Source: Acidobacteriota bacterium (lineage in GTDB: Bacteria; Acidobacteriota; Terriglobia; Bryobacterales; Bryobacteraceae). Taken from it: a stretch of DNA of 64,000 bases. The notes beneath the pieces are model-generated. The model was given only the letters and a program-made list of their open reading frames with translations. It ran no database searches and was not told the DNA's origin. The stretch covers positions 21,244 through 85,243 of the forward strand of contig JAFDVS010000092.1 of NCBI GenBank assembly GCA_018268935.1, given 5' to 3'. Positions 41,613-50,290 of this stretch are shown here, in pieces. Position numbers and translations under genes: made by a program. Positions within the stretch are counted from its first letter, which is position 1; every line of letters starts with the position of its first letter.

Positions 41613-43060
41613 TGCCGATCTTTCTCCCAGCCCTGTTGTTGCTATTTGCCGAAGAGCCGGCGGTGCAACTCGAAAAGCTGCTCAAACAGTTTGTCGACGT
41701 GTTCAACATCGTCGACTCTCAGGCGGCCGATCCGGTCCCACCACAACAGGCGCTCTACCAGGGAGCCATTCCGGGCATGTTGCGCGGGCTCGATCCGCAC
41801 TCCATATTCTTCGATCCGGGACAGTTTGAGCAGCTCAAGGAACTGGAGCGCAGCACCAAGAAGGGCTTTGGCAGCGTGGTGAGCGTGCTGCCCGGGCGAG
41901 TGATTTTTCTGCAGACATTGCCCGGCACTCCTTCGGCGCGTGCGGGCATTTCCGCGGGCGATGAGATTCTTGCGATCAATGGAATCCCGCTGGCGCAACT
42001 GGACATGGATCAGCTGATCCAGTTGCTCACCGAATCGCGCCAGCAGCAGGCAAGGCTGGACGTGAAGCGGCAGGGCAATGCACGGCTGCTGACCTTCGTC
42101 ATGACTCCTGAAGAAGTGAACTCGCCGGCCGTTGATCGCGCTTTCCTGCTGAAGAAGGGCACGGGCTATGTCCGCATCTCAAGCTTCGAGAATGAGACGG
42201 GGAAGCAATTGCAGGAAGCGATTGAGAAGATCGGTGGGGACAAACTGCAGTATCTCGTTGTTGACTTGCGCAACAATCCGGGTGGTGTGCTGCCCGCAGC
42301 GCTCGATGTAGCCTCGCTGTTTCTGCCACCGGGCACGAAGATACTCTCCATCCGCGGACGATCGAAGGAAGAGGAGACCATCAAGGTTGCCGACAAAGCG
42401 AAGCCTTACAGTGTGAAGGTTGCGGTGCTGCTGAATGGAAAATCGGCCAGCGCTTCCGAGATTGTCGCAGGGGCCATTCAGGATCACGATCGTGGATTCG
42501 TGCTGGGTGAGCCCAGCTTCGGCAAGGGCCTGGTGCAAAGCGTGTTCCCCCTTTCGTCTTCCTCGGGGATGGCGCTCACCACGGCTTACTACTACACGCC
42601 CAGCGGGCGCTCCATCCAGCGGCCGTTGCGCAATAGCCAACTTGGCGAGGTGACGCGGGCGGCGCAACCCGAGTACAAGACCGCGAAAGGGAGAACGGTT
42701 CGTGGCGGCGGCGGGATCCTTCCCGATGAAGTGGTGTTGCCCGAATCCACAACGCAGTTTCGGGCGGTAGTGGATGCGAGCGCGATTCTCACCACGTTCG
42801 CCACACAGTACACGCTGAAACATAAGATCGACGAAACGTTTGATATTACTCCCGCGTTGCTGGACGAAGTGCAGGTCTTCCTCTCGGAGAGCCGCATCCG
42901 GCCGAGCCTGGCCGAATGGTCGCGAGAGCGCGAGTGGATCAGCTCCCGTGTGAAGCAGGAAATACTGAACCAGGCCCTGGGTGTGGAAAAGGGAGATGAA
43001 GTCGAGTTGAAGCGCGATCCCGTCGTGCTGCGCGCGATGTCAATGCTAGGAGTTCCGTAA
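41612..43060 (+). CDS. S41-family carboxy-terminal processing protease with PDZ domain
   Basis: 482 residues. A short hydrophobic N-terminus (MPIFLPALLLLFAEEP) acts as signal or anchor. An N-terminal helical domain with QQALYQGAIPGMLRGLDPHS is followed by a PDZ domain (SVVSVLPGRVIFLQTLPGTP, RAGISAGDEILAINGIPL) and the S41 protease core. GKSASASEIVAGAIQDHDRG contains the catalytic Ser and EPSFGKGLVQSVFPL the catalytic Lys. Family members trim C-termini or degrade periplasmic proteins and often act on cell-wall enzymes. Translational overlap on both sides (ddl upstream, TPR/FG-GAP gene downstream) fixes its place in the operon. GIPLAQ-type strands show no insertion. Confidence 0.92.
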   Translation: MPIFLPALLLLFAEEPAVQLEKLLKQFVDVFNIVDSQAADPVPPQQALYQGAIPGMLRGLDPHSIFFDPGQFEQLKELERSTKKGFGSVVSVLPGRVIFLQTLPGTPSARAGISAGDEILAINGIPLAQLDMDQLIQLLTESRQQQARLDVKRQGNARLLTFVMTPEEVNSPAVDRAFLLKKGTGYVRISSFENETGKQLQEAIEKIGGDKLQYLVVDLRNNPGGVLPAALDVASLFLPPGTKILSIRGRSKEEETIKVADKAKPYSVKVAVLLNGKSASASEIVAGAIQDHDRGFVLGEPSFGKGLVQSVFPLSSSSGMALTTAYYYTPSGRSIQRPLRNSQLGEVTRAAQPEYKTAKGRTVRGGGGILPDEVVLPESTTQFRAVVDASAILTTFATQYTLKHKIDETFDITPALLDEVQVFLSESRIRPSLAEWSREREWISSRVKQEILNQALGVEKGDEVELKRDPVVLRAMSMLGVP

Positions 43061-46000
43061 TGCGTGCTGGTTTTCTGATCGTCGCGGCTGTTTCGGCCTT
43101 ACTACTGGCGCAAACCAAGGCGCCGGTGAAGAACGATGAGCAACTTTGGCGGCATCGCAATCGCGGCAAGGCCTATTACGAGAACCCCACCACACAGTTG
43201 CAGGCGATCGAGGAGTTTCGCAAGGCGCTGGCGCTTGCTCCGGATTCGCCGCGCGATCGTCTCAACTACGCCCTCGCCCTGTTTCGCGGCGGAAAGACAG
43301 ATGAGGGTATAGCGGAGTTGAAGAAGGTACAGGCCGTCGATCCGAAGCTGCCACATACATGGTTCAACCTCGGTATTCATTACAAGAAGCAGGGGGAAGC
43401 GGAGCAGGCTGCGGCCATGTTTGAAAAGATGATCCAGCTTGCTCCCAGTGATGCGATCTCGCATTACAACCTGGCGGTGCTTTACAAACTGCAGAATAAA
43501 CTTCCCCAGGCGCAGGCTTTGTTCGAGAAAGCGGCGCAGTTGGGGCCGAGCCTTGCCGCGCCGCATTTCCAGCTCTACAATACATTCCGCCTCGCCGGGC
43601 AGCGTGAGGAAGCGGCGAAGCAACTGGCCATCTTCCAGGAATTGAAGAAAGCGCAGGAAGCGAGCGGCAACACGGAAGACATGGAGTGGAACGAGTATGC
43701 CGAGATCTACGATCCCATCGATCCGGCCGTGCAGGCTGAGCAGTTGATCGCATCGCAGCCGGCGAAGTTCACAGAGCGCAAACTTGCCGGCGCCATCACC
43801 GCGGATCGTGCCGGAATGCTGGTGTTTGATCTCGAGGCTGACGGGCGGCCCGATTTGCTGGTGTGGTCGGCATCCAGCGGCGGCTTGCTGTTTGCCAAGG
43901 GCGTGACAGCGGTGCAGGCGCCGGCGCTGAAGCAAGGCTGTTTCTTTGCTGCCGCGGATGTGGACAACGATGGCTTTCCTGACCTGGTGATGCTGACTGC
44001 TACGGGCGCGCAGTTGATTCGCAATCGCAATGGTGTGTTGGAGAGCGCAGCACGGCCGCTGGCGCAAGGTGGTTTCCAGACCGCCGTGTGGCTGGACTAC
44101 GATCACGATTACGATCTTGATTTGCTGCTCTTCGGCGACAAGCCGGCGCTGCTGCGCAATCAGGGTGAGGCGGGCTTTGCCGACCGGACCTCCGATTTTC
44201 CCTTTGTTTCCGGCACTCCCGCGGCTGCCATCGCCTACCGGACTGTGCCGGATACGAAGGGTGTCGATGTCCTGGTCACCTACAGGGACCGTGCTTCCGT
44301 GCTGTACCGGGATCAGCTTGCCGGCAAGTTTCGCGCCGAGCCGTCGAATGTCCCGCAGGGCGCTACACACTTGCAGGCCTTCGATTGGAACCGCGATTCC
44401 GTGTTCGACGTTACGTATCTCCACGGTGGAAAGCTGAACATTGCGCCGTCCATCTCCGGCCCGTATGTGTTTCTCGATGCTCTGCGGCTCTATGCGCAAC
44501 CCGCGTTTGCCATGGCGACGGCGGATTTCAACGCCGATGGACGCATGGATGTTGCCGTTGCCGGCGATCGCGGAATCATTGTTCAGGAGAATGCTTCGCC
44601 ACTGGCAAGCCGCTACTTCTCCTTGCGCCTGGTTGGAGTGAAGAACCAGAAGTTGGCCCCCGGCGCGGAGGTGGAAGTGCGCAGCGGCCGGCAGTATCAG
44701 AAGCAACGCTATGATGGCATTCCGCTGATCTTCGCTATGGCCGCTCCGATTGACGCGGTGCGCATCACGTGGCCGAACGGGCTCATCCAAAACGAGACGG
44801 CGCCCATCACCGGGCGCGCGGTGGAATACAAGGAGGCTCCGAGGCTCTCCGGCTCCTGCCCGATGATCTACACCTGGGATGGCACGGAGTTCCGTTTTCT
44901 CACCGATGTATTAGGCGTTGCTCCGTTGGGCGCGAGTTCCGGCGACGGGAAGTATTTTCCCACCGATCACGATGAGTATGTCTTCATTCCCGGCGATGTG
45001 CTGAAACCGCGGAACGGTTCCTACGACCTGCGCATCACCGAGGAATTGAGCGAGGTGACGTATCTCGATCAACTGAAGCTGATGACTGTGGATCATCCGG
45101 CGGATGTGGAGGTGTTCACCAACGACAAATGGAAATCCCCTCCGTTTCCCGAGTTTCGGTTGTTCACGAGCCGTCGGCGGTTCCCCGCCAAGCTTGCTGC
45201 TGTCGAACGTAGGGACCAGCAATACGCCGGGCCGAAGGTGCGCACCATGCAGGGAACGGCTGAAACATTTGCCCTGGAAATTGATTTTGGGCCGCAGACT
45301 CCGTCTGAGAATGCAGTGCTTGTTCTCAACGGATGGGTGGATTGGGCAGATGGGAGTGCTTTCCGCAATCGGGCTCAGCAACCCGGACAAGAGCTGACCC
45401 CACCTTATCTGCAGGTGCGCGATGCTTCGGGCAAGTGGCAGACGGTGATCGAAGATATGGGCATTCCTTCCGGCAAAACGAAAACGATTGCCGTGGACAT
45501 GTCGGGTAAGTTTCTCTCGGCTTCCCGCGAAGTGCGCATCGTCACCAATATGTGCGTGTATTGGGATGAGGTGTTCCTTGCCGTGCACGAGACTGCGCCA
45601 ACAAAGCTCCATACCAGTTCGCTGGTGCAAGCGGATCTTGGATTTCATGGCTTTTCCCAGGTGGAGATGGACGCACAACGCGGCAAGCCCGAACATTTTC
45701 TCTATCAGCGAACGCTGAGCGAGGCACCCTGGAATCCTACACCCGGCCTCTACACACGCTACGGAGACGTGCGGGAATTGCTGCATGCTCCGGATGACCG
45801 GTTCGTCATCATGGGCTCCGGTGATGAACTGGTGCTGCGTTTTCACGAACTGCCTCCGCCGCCCGCGGGCTGGAAGCGCGACTTCCTGCTCTACGTCGAC
45901 GGGTGGGCCAAGGATTCGGATGCGAATACCTCTTTTTCACAAACCGTTGAACCTCTCCCGTTCCACGGTATGTCACAATATCCCTATCCTGCGGCGGAAC

Positions 46001-46089
46001 AGTATCCGAGCGGGAAAGTGCATACCGATTACCGCAAGCGTTACAACACTCGTCCGGCCGCACAGTTAGTGAAGCAGGTTGCCCCATGA
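43060..46089 (+). CDS. Large exported TPR/FG-GAP/UnbV-ASPIC protein
   Basis: 1009 residues with a signal peptide (FLIVAAVSALLLAQ). TPR repeats occupy about residues 25-200 (HTWFNLGIHYKKQGEAEQAA, ISHYNLAVLYKLQNKLPQAQ). A VCBS/FG-GAP-like propeller follows (about 240-510) with calcium-loop-like DVDNDGFPDLV and DFNADGRMDVAVAG, then a UnbV/ASPIC domain (520-590; YFSLRLVGVKNQKLAPGAEV, DAVRITWPNGLIQNE). The last 400 residues form a beta-rich domain (PMIYTWDGTEFRFLTDVLG). No catalytic motif is recognised. Its start overlaps the S41 protease stop (TAATG) and its end overlaps the cytochrome gene by 4 bases, implying the three products are made together and perhaps assemble. Confidence 0.88.
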   Translation: MRAGFLIVAAVSALLLAQTKAPVKNDEQLWRHRNRGKAYYENPTTQLQAIEEFRKALALAPDSPRDRLNYALALFRGGKTDEGIAELKKVQAVDPKLPHTWFNLGIHYKKQGEAEQAAAMFEKMIQLAPSDAISHYNLAVLYKLQNKLPQAQALFEKAAQLGPSLAAPHFQLYNTFRLAGQREEAAKQLAIFQELKKAQEASGNTEDMEWNEYAEIYDPIDPAVQAEQLIASQPAKFTERKLAGAITADRAGMLVFDLEADGRPDLLVWSASSGGLLFAKGVTAVQAPALKQGCFFAAADVDNDGFPDLVMLTATGAQLIRNRNGVLESAARPLAQGGFQTAVWLDYDHDYDLDLLLFGDKPALLRNQGEAGFADRTSDFPFVSGTPAAAIAYRTVPDTKGVDVLVTYRDRASVLYRDQLAGKFRAEPSNVPQGATHLQAFDWNRDSVFDVTYLHGGKLNIAPSISGPYVFLDALRLYAQPAFAMATADFNADGRMDVAVAGDRGIIVQENASPLASRYFSLRLVGVKNQKLAPGAEVEVRSGRQYQKQRYDGIPLIFAMAAPIDAVRITWPNGLIQNETAPITGRAVEYKEAPRLSGSCPMIYTWDGTEFRFLTDVLGVAPLGASSGDGKYFPTDHDEYVFIPGDVLKPRNGSYDLRITEELSEVTYLDQLKLMTVDHPADVEVFTNDKWKSPPFPEFRLFTSRRRFPAKLAAVERRDQQYAGPKVRTMQGTAETFALEIDFGPQTPSENAVLVLNGWVDWADGSAFRNRAQQPGQELTPPYLQVRDASGKWQTVIEDMGIPSGKTKTIAVDMSGKFLSASREVRIVTNMCVYWDEVFLAVHETAPTKLHTSSLVQADLGFHGFSQVEMDAQRGKPEHFLYQRTLSEAPWNPTPGLYTRYGDVRELLHAPDDRFVIMGSGDELVLRFHELPPPPAGWKRDFLLYVDGWAKDSDANTSFSQTVEPLPFHGMSQYPYPAAEQYPSGKVHTDYRKRYNTRPAAQLVKQVAP

Positions 46090-48707
46090 TCCGCTGGTTT
46101 TCCATCATCGCCATCGCGCTTTTACTCAACTCGGTCTATCTTTCCGCGCTGCCCTCCGCCACGATTTTCTACATGGCGAATGTGCTGCTGCACCTCGCAT
46201 TAGGCGCCGGGTTCCTGGTGCTGCTGCGCCTGCGCGGCTGGATGCGGCCAGGCCTTCCGATATTTCTTTCCGTATTGCCTGCTCTTTATCTCATCCGCTA
46301 TGGCGCAATTCGCGATCACCGGATGTGGCTCTGGGCGCACATCGCACTGGCGGTGGCCGGCACCGTGACGCTGTGGCTGCACGCGCGCAAGCACCAGCCG
46401 CAATTGGCGCGCTGGATGTTTCTCTCGCTCGTGCTGCTGGCTGTGGTTCCCGGTGGCTTGAAGCTGCTCGAAAAGCCGTCGCTGGTGGCGAACGCTTCGG
46501 AAACTCCTTCCAGCATGGAAGAAGAAGGGGATGGACCGAAGAGTCCTTTCTGGCCCTCATCGGCGAAGACAAACGTGGGGCTGGTGCCCTCCAGTTACTT
46601 CCTTGATTCCGAGCAGTGCGGCACCTGCCACAAAGACATCTACGAGCAGTGGAAATCCTCGGTGCACCACTTCGCCAGCTTCAATAATCAGTTCTATCGC
46701 AAGTCCATCGAGTTCATGCAGGAAAAGCAGGGTTCCACCAAGCCGAGCCGCTGGTGCGCCGCTTGTCACGATCACGCGGTGATCTTCAATGGCAAGTGGG
46801 AAACGCCGATCAAGGATCAAATCAAAACGCCTGAAGCGCAAGCGGGCCTGGCCTGTGTGTCCTGCCACTCGATCGTGCACGTCAAAGACACAATGGGCAA
46901 TGCCGGCTTTACGCTGGAATACAACTGGCTGCACGCCATCGCGGCCAACCGCAATCCTTACGTGCAATCGTTCGACAAATTCCTGACCTATCTCAATCCG
47001 CGCCCTCACCGGCAGACATTTCTGAAGCCGTTGCACCAGACTCCGGAGTTCTGTTCGTCCTGCCACAAGGTACATCTTGATGTTCCCGTGAACAACTACC
47101 GCTGGATGCGCGGATTCAACGATTACGACAACTGGCAGGCCAGCGGCGTATCGGGCCGCGGGGCGCGATCGTTCTACTACCCGAAGGAAAGCCTCGATTG
47201 CGCGGGTTGCCATATGCCGCTGATTGCGTCAAACGATCCGGGAAATCGCGCGGGCAAAGTGCACTCGCATCGATTCCCGGCGGCGAACACTGCTGTGGCG
47301 CATGTGAACAAGGATCAGGCGCAGTTCGAAGTCACGAAGAAGTTCCTTCAATCCGGATTCATCACAGTGGACATCTTCTCCGCATCGCCGGTGGATGGAT
47401 CCTCGAAAGAAGCGAAGATGATCCGCCGCGCGGGCGACCAGTCGCAATCCGCGATGACCAGCTTTGCCGTGGGCGAAGAGTCGGAATCGAACGCCCAGGG
47501 CTTCCTTCGCGAAGTCGGCAAAGTCGCGGCGCCGTTGAATCAATCCGGCGCGAAGTTTCAGCCCGGCTCCACGGCGCGAGTGGATGTTGTCGTGCGTACC
47601 CGCCGCATCGGCCATTTCTTCCCCGCCGGAACAGTGGATGCCTTCGATGTGTGGCTGGAATTGGAAGGCAAGGATGCAACCGGCAAACACATCTTCTGGA
47701 GTGGCCGCGCGGACGACAACGGCAGTGGACCCGTGGAGCCCGGCGCGCACTTCTATCGCTCGTATCAACTCGATGGCGAAGGCCACATGATCGACAAGCG
47801 CAATGCCTGGCAGACACGCAGTGTGCTCTACGTGCGGCTGATTCCCCCTGGCGCCGCCGATACGGCGCACTTCCGGGTGAAAATCCCGAAGGACGCCAAA
47901 GGGCCGATCACACTGAACGCAAAGCTCAACTACCGCAAGTTCGCCTGGCACTATACGAAGTTTGCCTATGAAGGGATGGAGGTGCCGGACATTCCCACCA
48001 TCGTGCTGGCGAAGGCTGAGGCCAAGATGGAACTCGGCGCTGAGTCCGATTGGAAGCAAGTAGTGCGCGCCGAAGACTACGAACGGTGGAACGATTGGGG
48101 CATCGGCATGCTGCTGCAGGGCGACCTGAAGGGCGCGGAATACGCCTTCAGGAAAGTGATGGAAGCGAAGCCCGATTACGCGGATGGGCCACTCAACGTC
48201 GCCCGCGCGTTGATTCAGGAAGGCGAAACCGACGCGGCGAAGCCATACCTGCAGAAAGCGGCGCAACTCGGCCCCACGCTGGCGAGGGTGATGTTTTTCC
48301 AAGCGATGGTGGACAAGGCCGATGGCAACTACGACGCGGCCATAGCCAACCTGCGCAAAGCCGCCGCGCAGTATCCGGAGGATCGTGTCGTGCTGAATCA
48401 ATTGGGCCGGCTGCTATTCCTGAAGCGCGAATATGGCGAAGCTGTACGCACGCTTGATCGCGTGCTGAAAGTGGATCCCGAGGATCTGCAGGCGCACTAC
48501 AGCCTGATGCTCTGCCACCGCGGCCTTGGCGACGCCGCTCGCTCAGAAAAACACGCCAAGCTATTTCAGCGCTTCAAGGCGGATGAAGCGGCGCAAGCCC
48601 TCACCGCCAAGCAGCGGCAACTGAGTCCGGAAGACAACAACGAAAGGCAGATGATTCACGATCATGAGAGTGTGCCTTTGTCTGGCGCTCTTCGCGCTGC
48701 TCGCTGA
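46086..48707 (+). CDS. Membrane-anchored five-CxxCH cytochrome c with C-terminal TPRs
   Basis: 873 residues. The N-terminal 130 residues hold about four hydrophobic helices with several histidines (LLHLALG, WAHIALAV), a possible haem b or quinol-facing anchor. Then five CxxCH sites appear in order: CGTCHKDIYEQW, CAACHDHA, CVSCHSIVH, CSSCHKVH and CAGCHMPL, spread over about residues 180-380, resembling cytochrome c554-type multihaem domains. A beta-rich domain follows (residues 420-640), then TPR repeats to the end (EYAFRKVMEAKPDYADGPLN). This layout suggests electron transfer from the membrane to a periplasmic partner, with TPRs as a docking surface. The start overlaps the upstream TPR/FG-GAP gene and the end overlaps the CRTAC1 gene by 44 bases. 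Confidence 0.87.
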   Translation: MIRWFSIIAIALLLNSVYLSALPSATIFYMANVLLHLALGAGFLVLLRLRGWMRPGLPIFLSVLPALYLIRYGAIRDHRMWLWAHIALAVAGTVTLWLHARKHQPQLARWMFLSLVLLAVVPGGLKLLEKPSLVANASETPSSMEEEGDGPKSPFWPSSAKTNVGLVPSSYFLDSEQCGTCHKDIYEQWKSSVHHFASFNNQFYRKSIEFMQEKQGSTKPSRWCAACHDHAVIFNGKWETPIKDQIKTPEAQAGLACVSCHSIVHVKDTMGNAGFTLEYNWLHAIAANRNPYVQSFDKFLTYLNPRPHRQTFLKPLHQTPEFCSSCHKVHLDVPVNNYRWMRGFNDYDNWQASGVSGRGARSFYYPKESLDCAGCHMPLIASNDPGNRAGKVHSHRFPAANTAVAHVNKDQAQFEVTKKFLQSGFITVDIFSASPVDGSSKEAKMIRRAGDQSQSAMTSFAVGEESESNAQGFLREVGKVAAPLNQSGAKFQPGSTARVDVVVRTRRIGHFFPAGTVDAFDVWLELEGKDATGKHIFWSGRADDNGSGPVEPGAHFYRSYQLDGEGHMIDKRNAWQTRSVLYVRLIPPGAADTAHFRVKIPKDAKGPITLNAKLNYRKFAWHYTKFAYEGMEVPDIPTIVLAKAEAKMELGAESDWKQVVRAEDYERWNDWGIGMLLQGDLKGAEYAFRKVMEAKPDYADGPLNVARALIQEGETDAAKPYLQKAAQLGPTLARVMFFQAMVDKADGNYDAAIANLRKAAAQYPEDRVVLNQLGRLLFLKREYGEAVRTLDRVLKVDPEDLQAHYSLMLCHRGLGDAARSEKHAKLFQRFKADEAAQALTAKQRQLSPEDNNERQMIHDHESVPLSGALRAAR

Positions 48708-50277
48708 CGCCCAGGTCCTCTTCACCGACGTCACTCAGCAGGCGGGTATCCGATTCGTTCACAACAACGGGAAATCGGGCAAGAAATGGCTGCCCGAAAC
48801 GCTGGGGTCGGGGTGCGCGTTCTTCGATGCCGATGGCGACGGCTGGCAGGATATCCTGCTCATCAACAGTAAGAGCTGGACGCCGAAGCCTGCCAAATCG
48901 CTTCACAAGTTGTATCGCAACAACCGCAACGGCACGTTCACCGACATCACCGCGGGGAGCGGGCTGGATATTGAGATGTACGGCATGGGTGTCGCGATCG
49001 CCGATTACGACAACGATGGCCGCGACGATGTCTATATCACCGCGCTCGAAGGAGACCGGCTCTTCCACAACGAAGGCGCGGGCAAATTCAAAGACATCAC
49101 GCAGGCCGCGGGGATTCAGAACGCCAACTTCGGAACCAGCACAGCCTGGGTCGACTACAACAAAGACGGGCTGGTGGATCTCTTCGTCGCCAACTATGTC
49201 CAGTGGAGCCCGCAGAAGGATCTGTTCTGCTCGCTGGATGGATCGGCGAAGTCTTACTGCACCCCGGAATCGTACAAAGGCGTTGCGCCCAAGCTGTTTC
49301 GCAACGCGGGTGGCGGCAAGTTTCAGGATGTAAGCCAGCAGGCCGGCGTGGCCGATGCCAGAAGCAAGTCACTGGGCGTGGCCGTGCTCGATTTCGACAT
49401 GGACACCTGGCCCGATATCTTCGTCGCCAATGACACGCAGCCCAACAAGCTTTATCGCAACAACCGCAACGGGACCTTCAGCGAAACCGGGCTCACCGCC
49501 GGCGTGGCTTTCGGAGAAGACGGCACCGCGCGTGGCGCCATGGGCACTGATGCCGCCGATTACGATGGATCCGGACGTCCACACCTGCTGGTGGGAAATT
49601 TCTCCAACCAGATGCTGGGCCTCTACCACAACGAGGGCAACGGCCTGTTCGTCGATGAGGCGCCGCGTTCCACCATCGGCCGGCTTTCCCTGCTCAATCT
49701 GACCTTTGCAACATTTTTCTTCGATTTTGATTTGGACGGTTTGCTCGACATTTTCTGCGCCAACGGTCACCTGGATGCCGAGATTGAGCGCGTGCAGCCC
49801 AAAGTGAAATATCGCCAGCCGCCGATGCTGCTGCGCAACCAAGGGAAAGGCCAGTTCACCGCAACCAACGCCGGGCCCGATTTCAGCAAGCCCCTGGTGG
49901 CCCGCGGCGCCGCCTACGCCGACTTCGATAAGGACGGCGACTTGGACTTGCTGATCACCAATAACGACGGGCCCGCGGTGTTGCTGCGCAATGACGCTTC
50001 GCACAAGCCGCACTGGCTGAAGGTGAAGCTGACGGGCACGAAAACCAATCGCAGCGCGATCGGCGCCACCGTGCGCGTGGAAACGGCTGCCGGCCGGCAA
50101 TGGCGCACCGTGCATTCCGGTTCCAGTTACTGCTCGCAGAGCGAACTGGCTCTCACCTTCGGCCTCGGGCAGCAGGCGCAGGTGAAGGCCGTCGAGATCC
50201 GCTGGCCCAGTGGCTTGGTGCAAACCATCCAGAATCCGAAAATCGATCAGGTACTCGAAGTCACGGAAAAGCAGTGA
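48664..50277 (+). CDS. CRTAC1-family FG-GAP/UnbV-ASPIC protein
   Basis: 537 residues with a signal peptide (MRVCLCLALFALLADAQ). The ATG lies within the last 44 bases of the cytochrome gene. Repeated calcium-loop blocks such as FFDADGDGWQDILLI, DYDNDGRDDVYITAL, DYNKDGLVDLFVANY and DFDKDGDLDLLITNN form an integrin-like propeller. The C-terminal UnbV/ASPIC domain (GATVRVETAAGRQWRT, IRWPSGLVQTIQNP) ends the protein. LYRNNRNGTF occurs twice as an internal repeat. CRTAC1 proteins are widespread in Acidobacteria and Planctomycetes with no fixed function. Close coupling to the multihaem cytochrome and the larger UnbV protein suggests one complex. Confidence 0.93.
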   Translation: MRVCLCLALFALLADAQVLFTDVTQQAGIRFVHNNGKSGKKWLPETLGSGCAFFDADGDGWQDILLINSKSWTPKPAKSLHKLYRNNRNGTFTDITAGSGLDIEMYGMGVAIADYDNDGRDDVYITALEGDRLFHNEGAGKFKDITQAAGIQNANFGTSTAWVDYNKDGLVDLFVANYVQWSPQKDLFCSLDGSAKSYCTPESYKGVAPKLFRNAGGGKFQDVSQQAGVADARSKSLGVAVLDFDMDTWPDIFVANDTQPNKLYRNNRNGTFSETGLTAGVAFGEDGTARGAMGTDAADYDGSGRPHLLVGNFSNQMLGLYHNEGNGLFVDEAPRSTIGRLSLLNLTFATFFFDFDLDGLLDIFCANGHLDAEIERVQPKVKYRQPPMLLRNQGKGQFTATNAGPDFSKPLVARGAAYADFDKDGDLDLLITNNDGPAVLLRNDASHKPHWLKVKLTGTKTNRSAIGATVRVETAAGRQWRTVHSGSSYCSQSELALTFGLGQQAQVKAVEIRWPSGLVQTIQNPKIDQVLEVTEKQ

Positions 50278-50290
50278 GACAATAGACAGC

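Noticed and set aside
48664..48707. Frameshift between the cytochrome and CRTAC1 genes
   Set aside because: The 44-base overlap has complete, natural ends for both proteins (TPR end and a signal peptide start), so it is an overlap and not a broken gene.
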